Shown here: positions 7,651 through 15,927 of the stretch, piece after piece
Numbering within the stretch: the first letter of the stretch is position 1
Layout: each line of letters begins with the position of its first letter
DNA from: an uncultured Collinsella sp.
GTDB lineage: Bacteria; Actinomycetota; Coriobacteriia; Coriobacteriales; Coriobacteriaceae
Direction of reading: 5' to 3'
Assembly (NCBI GenBank): GCA_900541885.1
Contig: UQKW01000005.1
Coordinates: forward strand, 1-64,000
DNA length: 64,000 bases
Notes under the pieces: generated by a model
Told to the model about the DNA's origin: nothing
Seen by the model: only the letters and a program-made list of their open reading frames with translations
Database searches by the model: none
Translations under genes and position numbers: made by a program

Positions 7651-9195
7651 GTGGCCGGAATCGGTTTTGAGCTCAAGCGCCTGTTTAGGCGCAAGGGCCT
7701 GTTTGCCACGATGCGCGCCTATGGCTACGCCGGCATTGTGTGCACGGGCCCGATGCTGCTGGGCGTGCTGCTCCAGGTGGGTATCTTGGTGCTGTGCGGT
7801 CTGTGGGGCGTGGGACGCGCCAACCAAGACCTGCTGGTGTGCATGGTGACCTATACGCTGCTGGCGTCGCTCACGCTCACGAGCTTTTTCTCCATGCCGG
7901 TCACGCGCTTTTTGGCTGATATGTTGTTTGCCGAGCGCGAGGACGAGATTCTGCCCTCGTTTTGGGGCTCCAATGCTGTCATGCTCGTTGCGGGCACGGT
8001 GCTCTACGGCGTCTTTCTGCTGTTCTCGGGCGCCACGCTGCTGCAGGGGCTGCTGTGCCTGTGGCTGTTCAACATTATGATCGTCAACTGGAACGGCATG
8101 AGTTACCTCACGGCCATCAAGGATTACCGCGGTATCCTATGCAGCTTTGCGGCTGCCATTGGCGTGGCGTGCCTGTGCGCCCTGGCCGCGCTGGCGCTGG
8201 GACTGCCGCCGGTCGAGGGCCTGTTGGCGTCAATTGCTCTGGGCTACGGCGTCATGCTCGCCTGGGACGTGGTGCTGCTGTACCGTTATTTTCCTCAGAG
8301 CGACCGCAGCCCCTGGCTCTTTTTGCAGTGGCTCGATCAGTTTATGCCGCTGGCGCTCACGGGCTTGTTTACCAACCTGGGTCTCTTTGCGCACTTGGTG
8401 ATAATTTGGGCCGGTCCCATTGGCGTGCAGGTCAAGGGCTTGTTTTATGGTGCGCCGTACCACGATGTGCCGGCGCTCATCGCGTTTTTGACGATCCTGG
8501 TCACGTCCGTCAACTTTGTGGTCTCTGTCGAGGTCAACTTTTATCCGCGCTACCGCGACTACTACAGCCTATTCAACGACGGTGGCGTGGTGGGCGACAT
8601 TGTGGTTGCCGAGGAGGAAATGCTTGCCACGCTCAACCGAGAACTGCGCTTTTGTGCGCTCAAGCAACTGTTTGTGACGGCGGCGGTCATCTCGCTCGAG
8701 ACCACGGTGCTGTCGGCCCTACCGTTGGGCTTTAACAACCTGATGCACGGGTATTTCCGCACGTTATGCGTGGGCTATGGCCTGTATGCCGTGGGCAATA
8801 CGTTATTGCTCATCTTGCTGTACTTTACCGACTACAAGGGGGCCGTGCTGGCCTCGGGACTGTTTGCCGGTGTGGCCGGGCTGGCGACTGCCGTGTCGTT
8901 GCTTTTGCCGCAGCAGTTTTACGGCTTTGGCTTTTTGTTGGGTGCGGCGGTGTTTTTTATCGTGGCGCTGCTGCGGCTCGATACCTATACCGCCAACTTG
9001 CCGTATCGTATCCTGAGCCAGCAGCCCATTGTGGCTACTGACAAGACGGGCTGGTTTACCGAACTTGGCCGGGTGCTCGACCGTGTTGAGCAACGCTACG
9101 AGGACAAGCGCGTGGGCGGTGAGCCGCGCAGTGCGTTTGAACGTATGGTGGTTCGCCTGTACCAAAAACATTGGGGAGGTTCTGATGATCGATAA
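7651..9195 (+). CDS. pelG: PelG polysaccharide exporter (MOP/PST superfamily)
   Basis: A 514-residue polytopic membrane protein with about 12 hydrophobic segments spread over the whole length and the PelG-type N-terminus AGIGFELKRLF. PelG is the Wzx-like component that, with PelF, PelD and PelE, forms the inner-membrane Pel synthase and transporter. The GTG start lies three bases after pelF. The 3' end overlaps the start of the CotH-like gene by 11 bases. No outer-membrane PelB/PelC genes are present, as expected for a Gram-positive envelope. Confidence 0.92.
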   Translation: MAGIGFELKRLFRRKGLFATMRAYGYAGIVCTGPMLLGVLLQVGILVLCGLWGVGRANQDLLVCMVTYTLLASLTLTSFFSMPVTRFLADMLFAEREDEILPSFWGSNAVMLVAGTVLYGVFLLFSGATLLQGLLCLWLFNIMIVNWNGMSYLTAIKDYRGILCSFAAAIGVACLCALAALALGLPPVEGLLASIALGYGVMLAWDVVLLYRYFPQSDRSPWLFLQWLDQFMPLALTGLFTNLGLFAHLVIIWAGPIGVQVKGLFYGAPYHDVPALIAFLTILVTSVNFVVSVEVNFYPRYRDYYSLFNDGGVVGDIVVAEEEMLATLNRELRFCALKQLFVTAAVISLETTVLSALPLGFNNLMHGYFRTLCVGYGLYAVGNTLLLILLYFTDYKGAVLASGLFAGVAGLATAVSLLLPQQFYGFGFLLGAAVFFIVALLRLDTYTANLPYRILSQQPIVATDKTGWFTELGRVLDRVEQRYEDKRVGGEPRSAFERMVVRLYQKHWGGSDDR

Positions 9196-10954
9196 GTTGA
9201 TGTCTCGCCGCCGTCTGTTTGAGGCGGCTGCCGGTGCGCTGTTGCTTTCGGGCTGCTCGTCTCAGGACGAATCCTCGACCAAAAAGGTCAAAAAGCAGGA
9301 CAAGATTAAAAAGGCCGAGGCCTCCGACCAGTCCAAGCACCTTCGCGATAAGGACGAGCTGTACGAGGTCTACGACGACTCGGGCATTGTGACCATGTAC
9401 CTGACGGTCTCGCGCGGTAACAGCTCCGAGAACACCGACCACAGCTGGGCCGAGATCAATACGTACTCGGTCTACGACTATGCCGACATGGGCGTGACGC
9501 GTTATCAGGTTATGGGCCTGCTGCAGCCAGGCGATGATAAGGGCCCCGTCGCTGGCGAGGTGGGCTATGGCGAGGAGGCGCCCAACGCCACGGTGCAGGT
9601 GCGCGGTCAGACGTCGAGTACCTATACGCAAAAGAACTACAAGGTGGAGCTCAAAAAAGGAAAAGGTACCTGGCGCCAGCAGCGTGCGATTGCGCTCAAC
9701 AAGCACATGGGCGAGGGTATGCGTTTTCGCAACAAGATGGCCTATGACCTTATCCGCGGGATTCCCCAGATGATGGGCCTGCGCACGCAGTTTGTGCATC
9801 TGTGGGTGTGCGACCAGACCGAAAAGTCCAACGATACCTTTGAGGACTACGGCCTGTTTACGCAGGTGGAGCAGCTCAACAAGACGGCGCTTAAGGCACA
9901 TGGCCTGGATAAGAGCGGGCACCTGTACAAGGTGAACAGCTTTGATTTCCATCGCTACGAGGACACCATTAAGCTTGCCGATGATCCCGACTACAACCAG
10001 GCAAGCTTTGAAGGCATGCTTGAGATTAAGGGCGATACGGACCACACCAAGCTCATCGAGATGCTCGATGCGCTCAACGACGAATCGCAAAAGATCGATG
10101 ACGTGCTCGACACCTACTTTGATACCGAGAACCTGGTCTATTGGTTGGCGTTTCAGATCCTGACGGGCAACTGCGATACGCAGAACCGCAACTGCTATCT
10201 GTACAGCCCTCTCAACTCAAATACCTGGTACTTTTTGGATTGGGATAACGACGGTATGCTGCGTAAGCTGGAGCTTTCTCTTACCGGGTTTTCGGACTAC
10301 GCGAGCTGGGAGCGCGGCGCAAGCAACTACTGGGGCAACGTGCTGTTTAACCGCGCGTTGCGCAGCAAGTCGTTCCGCAGCGAACTCGACCGTGCCGTCA
10401 AGGACTTGCGCTCGTATTTGACCGAGACTCGCCTGACCAAGATGATCAAGCACTACCGCGAGGTAACTGAATCCCTGGTCTTTGCTTCGCCCGATATCGA
10501 CAATCTGCCTGTCACCAAGGACCAATATGAGCAGATCGCCGCGGCGATTCCCTCCGAGATCGAGGAGAACTACAAGAGCTTTCGCGAGAGTTTTAAAAAG
10601 CCCATGCCTTTCTACATCGGCGTGCCGCAGATCGATAACGGTAAGCTGCGCATTAACTGGGATGCGTCCTACGACTTTGAGGCGCGCGATATTCGCTACA
10701 CCGTAGAGCTTGCGCGCGACTATGCCATAAGCGATGTGGTCTTTAAGGCCGAGGACGTGCTGCTTCCCGAGGTGACCTGCGATGCGCCCGATACCGGCCA
10801 GTATTTTGTGCGCGTGCGTGCCACCAACTCCGACGGCTTTACGCAAGATGCGTTTGACTACTATGTGACCGACGACGGCAAGCACTATGGCATGAAGTGT
10901 TTTTACGTGCAAGACGGCGGTAAGGTCGTGGAGGACACGTATGAGGAGGGCTAG
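9185..10954 (+). CDS. CotH-kinase family lipoprotein in the Pel operon
   Basis: A 589-residue secreted lipoprotein. Residues 1-24 are a signal peptide ending in the lipobox LSGC (Cys24), preceded by SRRRLF, which could direct Tat export. The core matches the CotH kinase fold: a Lys-rich strand around Lys150-Lys153 (QKNYKVELKK) and the metal-binding DWDNDG motif at 352-357. The last 100 residues look like a fibronectin III-type domain. Spore-coat CotH is an atypical secreted protein kinase; the substrate here is unknown and could be a surface or matrix protein. The ATG at 9185 is preceded by GGGGAGG and overlaps pelG. The same frame is open further upstream, but that part lies within pelG. The downstream neighbours (VTC and DUF4956) are its usual companions. 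Confidence 0.85.
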   Translation: MIDKLMSRRRLFEAAAGALLLSGCSSQDESSTKKVKKQDKIKKAEASDQSKHLRDKDELYEVYDDSGIVTMYLTVSRGNSSENTDHSWAEINTYSVYDYADMGVTRYQVMGLLQPGDDKGPVAGEVGYGEEAPNATVQVRGQTSSTYTQKNYKVELKKGKGTWRQQRAIALNKHMGEGMRFRNKMAYDLIRGIPQMMGLRTQFVHLWVCDQTEKSNDTFEDYGLFTQVEQLNKTALKAHGLDKSGHLYKVNSFDFHRYEDTIKLADDPDYNQASFEGMLEIKGDTDHTKLIEMLDALNDESQKIDDVLDTYFDTENLVYWLAFQILTGNCDTQNRNCYLYSPLNSNTWYFLDWDNDGMLRKLELSLTGFSDYASWERGASNYWGNVLFNRALRSKSFRSELDRAVKDLRSYLTETRLTKMIKHYREVTESLVFASPDIDNLPVTKDQYEQIAAAIPSEIEENYKSFRESFKKPMPFYIGVPQIDNGKLRINWDASYDFEARDIRYTVELARDYAISDVVFKAEDVLLPEVTCDAPDTGQYFVRVRATNSDGFTQDAFDYYVTDDGKHYGMKCFYVQDGGKVVEDTYEEG

Positions 10955-11732
10955 CGCGCTGCTTGAGCGCTTGGCGGCTCCGCCTGTGCGTGCCACGCAG
11001 GAGCGTTACCGCCACGAGCTCAAATATCTCATTAACGAGGGCGAGCACACCGCGCTTGCCTGCCGCATGGCGCCGGTTTTTAAACTGGACAAGTATGCGC
11101 GGGCGGGTGGTTACACCATTCGCAGCCTGTACTTTGACGACTACTGCAACTCGGCCTACGAGGAAAAAGACGCCGGTATTCTCATGCGCAAAAAGTATCG
11201 CGTGCGCATCTATAACGGCAGCGACAAGGTGATTAAGCTCGAGCGCAAAAAGAAGTACGGCAGCTGGATCTACAAGGAGGACGCGCCACTCACGCGTGGC
11301 GAGTTTGAGCAGATTCTGGCCGGCGACTACGACTTTTTGCTGAGGAGCCCCTATCCGCTCTGTCGCGAGTTCTACATCGAGTGCATCTGTAATATGATGC
11401 GCCCGCGGACCATCGTGGACTACGAGCGCGAGCCGTGGGTGATGGACGAGGGCACCGTGCGCATCACCTTTGATAGCAACGTGCGCGCGGCGGTGGGTAG
11501 CTTTGATATCTTTGACGCGATGCTGCCCGCGCTGCCCGTGCTGGAGCCCGGCAAGCTGGTGATGGAGGTCAAGTTTACCGAGTTTTGTCCGCAGTTGGTG
11601 CGCGATATGGTGCCGCCGGGTGCGGCTGAACTCACGGCGGTCTCTAAGTACTGCCTGTGTTATGACAAGACCGCCTACCTGCGCGGTTTTAACTACTGGG
11701 AATCGGATTTTGGGAACCGAGGGGATATTTAA
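10941..11732 (+). CDS. VTC-domain (polyphosphate-polymerase-like) protein
   Basis: A 263-residue protein with the basic-lined tunnel signature of the VTC/CYTH-like superfamily: ERYRHELKYLI (about 21-31), YTIRSLYFDD, RKKYRVRIYN, IKLERKKKYG and the late EVKF segment. In yeast Vtc4 this fold polymerises polyphosphate. Bacterial copies next to CotH and DUF4956 have no established function that I know of. The ATG at 10941 lies inside the CotH gene (14-base overlap). No signal peptide or membrane helix is seen, so it should be cytosolic and might act on a nucleotide or phosphate donor used by the secreted kinase or the polymer pathway. Confidence 0.85.
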   Translation: MRRASALLERLAAPPVRATQERYRHELKYLINEGEHTALACRMAPVFKLDKYARAGGYTIRSLYFDDYCNSAYEEKDAGILMRKKYRVRIYNGSDKVIKLERKKKYGSWIYKEDAPLTRGEFEQILAGDYDFLLRSPYPLCREFYIECICNMMRPRTIVDYEREPWVMDEGTVRITFDSNVRAAVGSFDIFDAMLPALPVLEPGKLVMEVKFTEFCPQLVRDMVPPGAAELTAVSKYCLCYDKTAYLRGFNYWESDFGNRGDI

Positions 11733-11735
11733 ACC

Positions 11736-12401
11736 ATGAGCGCCAGGGACTTTTTTAAGAACTCCGTCTTGGAGGCGTTCGGTCAGGTCGACCCTGCCAA
11801 GATTGGCCTGTCGCTGCTCGTGGCGCTCGCCATGGGCATCCTGATCTATTACGTGTACAAGCGCTTTTTTACCGGCGTGGTGTATTCGCGCAGTTTTGCC
11901 GTGACGCTCGTGGGCATGTGCGTGCTCACCTGCATGGTCACGCTCGCGATCTCGACGAACGTGGTCATCTCGCTCGGTATGGTCGGTGCTCTGTCCATCG
12001 TTCGTTACCGTACGGCGGTCAAGGACCCGCTCGACCTGCTGTATCTGTTTTGGGCCATTACCACGGGCATTACGGCAGGCGCCGGCATGTATGCGCTCGT
12101 GGGGCTCACGGCAGTGGTGATCGTGGTGATGATCGCCGGCTTTGCGAGCCACCAGGACAAGGCGCACGTGTACATGATGGTCATCCACTACACGGGGCAG
12201 ACCACCGGCGACGATATCGTGCGTGCGTTTGGGCGCACCAAGTTCACCGTCAAGTCCAAGACCATGCGCGGTGACAAGGTGGAGATGGCCGTCGAGGTGT
12301 TCTCGGACGGCGTGGATATGCCCTATGCCGACGCCATCCGCGCGCTCGACGGCGTGGAAGACCTGACGCTCATCCAATACAACGGCGAATATCACGGGTG
12401 A
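11736..12401 (+). CDS. DUF4956 membrane protein
   Basis: A 221-residue protein with about four membrane helices in the first 140 residues and the family-typical segment GALSIVRYRTAVKDPLDLLY, followed by a soluble ferredoxin-like C-terminal domain. It starts three bases after the VTC gene with GAGGGGA upstream and ends the operon. DUF4956 is usually coupled to VTC-domain proteins. A role as membrane partner or transporter for the VTC product is an inference. No catalytic motif was recognised. Confidence 0.85.
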   Translation: MSARDFFKNSVLEAFGQVDPAKIGLSLLVALAMGILIYYVYKRFFTGVVYSRSFAVTLVGMCVLTCMVTLAISTNVVISLGMVGALSIVRYRTAVKDPLDLLYLFWAITTGITAGAGMYALVGLTAVVIVVMIAGFASHQDKAHVYMMVIHYTGQTTGDDIVRAFGRTKFTVKSKTMRGDKVEMAVEVFSDGVDMPYADAIRALDGVEDLTLIQYNGEYHG

Positions 12402-12407
12402 TTTTGT

Positions 12408-12431
12408 TCCGGCGTTCTAACGAACGCCGGA
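12408..12431 (+). terminator. Hairpin after the pel operon
   Basis: A perfect 10-bp stem (TCCGGCGTTC with GAACGCCGGA) with a TAAC loop starts seven bases after the DUF4956 stop. No T-run follows, so it may act as an mRNA 3' stabiliser or a weak terminator rather than a full intrinsic terminator. The remaining 80 bases before the next gene show only that gene's ribosome-binding site. Confidence 0.5.
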
Positions 12432-12513
12432 CCGCTCGACGCTGCTTGCGCTGACGTTTTCTCGACCTGGGTGGGCTAGTCTTGGTTTGGTTTTATGTAA
12501 GGGATGGTGTCGC

Positions 12514-13518
12514 GTGGACGTGCAACAGCTAGAAGAGTCCTGGGCTGCAAGGGCCGGCGCGCGTGAGGCGCGTCTTGTTGCGGCCTCGCACGTGCCGGCG
12601 GCGCTGTCGCTGCTGGGGATTGTGCGTCCCAGCGATCGCCTGGTCGTGTTTGCCGATGACTTTGCCGATGCGTTTGCGCGCGGCTTTGATGCCTGCGACG
12701 TTGTGCTCGTGGGGGAGCCGTCGGTTGCGGCGTTTGCCGCCGCGTCCGAGGGCTTTGATGCTTCGTTTGATGATGGCGGGCCGCATCTGTGGTGGTTCGT
12801 CAATTCCATCGGCGGGTTTGGCCTGCGTGTGCCCGATCTTCGTGCCCTGGGCCGCGCGGCTCGCGAGGCGCATGCGCTGCTTGTGGTGGATAACACCGTG
12901 GCAGGTGTTTTTGGATGCGATCCGTTGCGCTTGGGTGCCGCGCTGTCGCTCGAGGCACTCGACCGTGTGTGTGCCGGCGAAGCTCCGCGCAAGCTCGTCG
13001 CCGTCTCGGTGGCGCGCTCGCAGCTCAAGCGCCATCGCGTGGATGCCGCCGCAGAGTGCGCACACGCGTTGCTTGCGGACTGCGGTGCGTCTGTGCTTGG
13101 CCTGTCTGCCGAGGAGACCGACGTGCTAGAACGCGGGCTGTCCTCGCTCGATGCTCGCATGCAGGCGCACTTCGATCGCGCCCGTGCGCTGGCCGAGTAT
13201 CTGGCTGCTAACGAGATGGTGTGTAACGTTCGCTATCCTGGGCTGGGTTCGCATCCCGATCATGCGGTTGCAACGGGAATCCTCGAGCACGGCTTTGGCC
13301 CGGCGGTTGAGTTTGACCTTATCGAGCGAAGTGCGGGTGAGCTGTTCGACACATTGCCGGGGGAGTTCAGCACGTCGCCCGCCGGCGGCGCAACGACACG
13401 CCTTTCGGCCCCACGCGGCAAGCAGAGGGGAACCATCCGCCTCTTCGCCGGTACCGACGACCCCCTAACCGTAGCCGCCGCCCTAGACAACGCCCTCCGC
13501 AAATTAGCTACTCTTTGA
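12514..13518 (+). CDS. Divergent Cys/Met-metabolism-type PLP enzyme
   Basis: A 334-residue protein resembling the cystathionine gamma-synthase/beta-lyase fold. LLVVDNTVAGVF around Asp126-Asn127-Thr128 matches the DNT motif whose Asp binds the PLP ring nitrogen, and SQLKRH with Lys172 sits where the SxTK catalytic lysine is expected. The protein is shorter than the usual 380-400 residues, and the normal HSxTKYxxGH context is lost, so substrate and even activity are uncertain. The GTG at 12514 follows AAGGGA; an in-frame TTG at 12487 is possible. Its end overlaps the convergent regulator gene by 11 bases. Confidence 0.6.
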   Translation: MDVQQLEESWAARAGAREARLVAASHVPAALSLLGIVRPSDRLVVFADDFADAFARGFDACDVVLVGEPSVAAFAAASEGFDASFDDGGPHLWWFVNSIGGFGLRVPDLRALGRAAREAHALLVVDNTVAGVFGCDPLRLGAALSLEALDRVCAGEAPRKLVAVSVARSQLKRHRVDAAAECAHALLADCGASVLGLSAEETDVLERGLSSLDARMQAHFDRARALAEYLAANEMVCNVRYPGLGSHPDHAVATGILEHGFGPAVEFDLIERSAGELFDTLPGEFSTSPAGGATTRLSAPRGKQRGTIRLFAGTDDPLTVAAALDNALRKLATL

Positions 13519-13852
13519 TGCTGGCGATGAGGTTGTTTGCTTTGGTGGCGATGACGTTGTTGATGTCGGCCTGCAGCTCCTCGTAGACCGCTATGGCTCG
13601 CTCGCCGGCGGGGGTGAGCGTGGATCCGCGGGCGCCGTCGCGCTCGATGAGCTTGCAGCCCAGCTGGCCTTCGGCCTCGTTCACAATGCGCCAGGCCTTG
13701 GAATACGCCATACCCATGCTCTTGGCGGCACGGTTGAGCGAGTGCTCGCGGGCAATACCCTGCAGCAGCAAGACGCAGCCGTGGCCGAACACGCCCGGCA
13801 GATCCTTGTCGCACGCTTGAATGACCAACTTTGCCGTTGTCTTGTACTCCAT
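13508..13852 (-). CDS. ModE/LysR-type winged-helix regulator, DNA-binding domain only
   Basis: A 114-residue protein with the N-terminal DNA-binding domain of ModE: GVFGHGCVLLLQGI, then SLNRAAKSMGMAYSKAWRI (helix-turn-helix) and the wing GSTLTPAGER. There is no molybdate-binding (Mop) domain, so it is a stand-alone HTH of the ModE-like kind, usually linked to molybdenum or redox genes; no such genes are adjacent. The ATG at 13852 has GGGGAG 11 bases upstream. A GTG three codons earlier is too close to that site. It is divergent from guaB and convergent with the PLP-type gene. Confidence 0.75.
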   Translation of the reverse strand: MEYKTTAKLVIQACDKDLPGVFGHGCVLLLQGIAREHSLNRAAKSMGMAYSKAWRIVNEAEGQLGCKLIERDGARGSTLTPAGERAIAVYEELQADINNVIATKANNLIASIKE

Positions 13853-14045
13853 GTGCTCCACGTCTCCCCGCTAAAGTGTTTGCTGGGCAAACGCAAAGCC
13901 TGCGTCAAACCCTCGTGTGCTCTTCTTAAATCATGCATTGTAGCAGTCAAAGTGCGTTAAGATACTTCCCCAGTATTGGGCGCCCAAGGTTGGGCTGGGT
14001 CCTACGAGGCCTGCAGCCGACCGGTCGCATGGAAAAAGGAGAAAC

Positions 14046-15557
14046 ATGGCTACGTTCTTTCCCGGTGAGTCCCACACGTTTTCGGAGTATCTGCTGGTCC
14101 CTGGTTACTCGTCCTCGCAGTGCATCCCCAACAACGTCTCTCTTAAGACGCCGCTAACCCGCTTTAAGCGCGGTGAGAAGCCGGCAATCACCCTGAACAT
14201 CCCCATGGTTTCCGCCATCATGCAGTCCGTCTCGGGCGTCGACATGGGTGTCGCGCTCGCTACCGAGGGTGGCCTGTCCTTCATTTACGGTTCCCAGACC
14301 CCCGAGTCCGAGGCCGCTATGGTCAAGGCCGTCAAGGATCACAAAGCCGGCTTTGTTCAGTCCGATTCCACGCTGACCCCCGACATGACCATGGAGCAGG
14401 TCATCGAGCTCAAGGAGAAGACCGGTCACTCCACCATGCCGGTCACCGACGACGGCACTCCCAAGGGCAAGCTCCTGGGTATCGTCACCAGCCGTGACTA
14501 TCGCCCCAGCCGCGATGACCACCAGAAGAAGGTCTCCGAGTTCATGACCCCGCGTGAGCAGCTCATCGTGGGCGACAAGAACATCAGCCTTAAGGTTGCC
14601 AACGATGTCATCTGGGACAACAAGCTCAACGCTCTGCCTATCGTCGACGACAACGATCACCTTATGGGCATCGTCTTCCGCAAGGACTACGACAGCCACA
14701 AGACCAACCCCAACGAGCTGCTCGATAACGACAAGCGCTACATGGTCGGCGCCGGTATCAACACCCGCGACTATGCCGAGCGCGTGCCGCTGCTCATCGA
14801 GGCCGGTGCCGATGTCCTGTGCATCGACTCCTCCGAGGGCTTCAGCGAGTGGCAGAAGCGCACCATCGAGTGGATCCGCGCCAACTACGGCGAGGACGTC
14901 AAGGTCGGTGCCGGTAACGTTGTCGACGCCGAGGGCTTCCGCTTTTTGGCCGACTGCGGTGCCGACTTCATCAAGGTCGGTATCGGGGGCGGTTCCATCT
15001 GCATTACCCGCGAGACCAAGGGCATCGGCCGTGGCCAGGCCACCGCGTTGATCGACGTCTGCCGCGCCCGTGACGAGTACTACGAGGAGACCGGTGTTTA
15101 CGTGCCCGTGTGCTCCGACGGCGGTATCGTCTACGACTACCACATGACGCTCGCCCTTGCCATGGGTGCCGACTTTATGATGCTGGGCCGTTACTTCGCC
15201 CGCTTTGACGAGAGCCCGACCGAGCGCGTCAACGTCAACGGTCAGTACATGAAGGAGTACTGGGGCGAGGGTTCTGCGCGTGCCCGCAACTGGCAGCGCT
15301 ACGACCTGGGCGGCGCCGCGAAGCTCAGCTTCGTCGAGGGCGTCGACTCCTACGTTCCCTACGCCGGTTCCCTCAAGGACGGCGTGGGTGGCACGCTCTA
15401 CAAGGTTAAGTCCACGATGTGCAACTGCGGTGCCCTCTCGATCCCCGAGCTCCAGGAAAAGGCACGCCTGACCCTGGTAAGCTCCACCTCCATCGTCGAA
15501 GGCGGCGCTCACGACGTAGTCGTCAAGGACTCCCAGCAAAGCGTCAGCTACCGCTAA
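14046..15557 (+). CDS. guaB: IMP dehydrogenase
   Basis: A 503-residue NAD-dependent enzyme converting IMP to XMP, the committed step of GMP synthesis. The (beta/alpha)8 barrel is interrupted by two CBS domains (about residues 100-220; GIVTSRDY and GIVFRKDY). The active-site loop GIGGGSICITRE holds Cys319, the nucleophile. The family signature is normally GSxCxT; here the last position is I-T-R, seen in the longer IMPDH subgroup. The flap with YFARFDESP follows. The start has AAAAAGGAGAAAC upstream. The gene is followed by a large inverted repeat and a terminator. Confidence 0.93.
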   Translation: MATFFPGESHTFSEYLLVPGYSSSQCIPNNVSLKTPLTRFKRGEKPAITLNIPMVSAIMQSVSGVDMGVALATEGGLSFIYGSQTPESEAAMVKAVKDHKAGFVQSDSTLTPDMTMEQVIELKEKTGHSTMPVTDDGTPKGKLLGIVTSRDYRPSRDDHQKKVSEFMTPREQLIVGDKNISLKVANDVIWDNKLNALPIVDDNDHLMGIVFRKDYDSHKTNPNELLDNDKRYMVGAGINTRDYAERVPLLIEAGADVLCIDSSEGFSEWQKRTIEWIRANYGEDVKVGAGNVVDAEGFRFLADCGADFIKVGIGGGSICITRETKGIGRGQATALIDVCRARDEYYEETGVYVPVCSDGGIVYDYHMTLALAMGADFMMLGRYFARFDESPTERVNVNGQYMKEYWGEGSARARNWQRYDLGGAAKLSFVEGVDSYVPYAGSLKDGVGGTLYKVKSTMCNCGALSIPELQEKARLTLVSSTSIVEGGAHDVVVKDSQQSVSYR

Positions 15558-15562
15558 GCGGC

Positions 15563-15654
15563 TTTCCCAGGCACCGCACCTTGCCGTTCAAACCGTCGCT
15601 CGCGTACCAAAGTACGCGTCGCTCCTCTTTCACGGCAATCTGCGGCACTTGGAA
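15563..15654. repeat. Large imperfect inverted repeat after guaB
   Basis: The left arm 15563-15587 (starting TTTCCCAGG, ending TTGCCGT) pairs imperfectly with 15632-15654 (starting ACGGCAA, ending TTGGAAA). Between them sits a perfect 7-bp hairpin, CGCGTAC-CAAA-GTACGCG (15601-15618). The whole region folds into one branched structure starting six bases after the guaB stop. It has no T-run and is longer than a normal terminator, so a palindromic repeat element is a good possibility. Confidence 0.5.
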
Positions 15655-15717
15655 AACCCGACCATGCTTGGGCGGGTAACAATTATTGGTTGATTCACAA
15701 CCACGTTATTTAGATAA

Positions 15718-15759
15718 AGCGAGATGCCTGTAAGTTGCAGGCATCTCGCTTGTCGTATT
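15718..15759 (+). terminator. Probable guaB terminator
   Basis: A perfect 13-bp stem, AGCGAGATGCCTG (15718-15730) with CAGGCATCTCGCT (15738-15750), has a TAAGTTG loop and is followed by TGTCGTATTT, a T-rich but not pure tail. It lies between the guaB-proximal repeat and the leuS leader. Confidence 0.7.
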
Positions 15760-15785
15760 TGCTATCATCAGTCAAGTTAACCTTA

Positions 15786-15904
15786 GGGTCGGTCGGCTTA
15801 GCTTTGTTCGCTACAAGTTCCGCACGCAAAGAAGAGCACTTAATGTGCTCTTCGTCTTGCGCAGGACTGTCCGCAGTAGCGAACAAAGCTAAGCCGACCG
15901 ACCC
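15786..15904 (+). promoter_or_regulatory. Long hairpin leader with 29-bp perfect arms in front of leuS
   Basis: Bases 15786-15814 and 15876-15904 are perfect reverse complements over 29 bp (arm starts GGGTCGGTCGGCTTAGC). The 61-base interior folds further, with AAGAGCAC-TTAA-TGTGCTCTT at its tip. The structure ends about 23 bases before the leuS ATG and leaves the ribosome-binding site AAAGGAG free. No T-box core sequence, anti-terminator or T-run is present. It could be an expression-control hairpin, an RNase III target or a miniature inverted-repeat element inserted between promoter and gene. Confidence 0.6.
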
Positions 15905-15927
15905 CAGCTAAGATTAAAGGAGCTGAT

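Noticed and set aside
13875..13915. GGGCAAAC and ACGCAAAGCC strings resembling a GEMM (c-di-GMP-I) riboswitch
   Set aside because: The pieces overlap instead of being separated by the P2 hairpin, the tetraloop-receptor arrangement is missing, and the region is shared by divergent genes. Small local hairpins explain it.
15786..15904. T-box riboswitch for leuS
   Set aside because: No GGGTGG antiterminator core, Stem I motifs or terminator tail; it is a single long hairpin.
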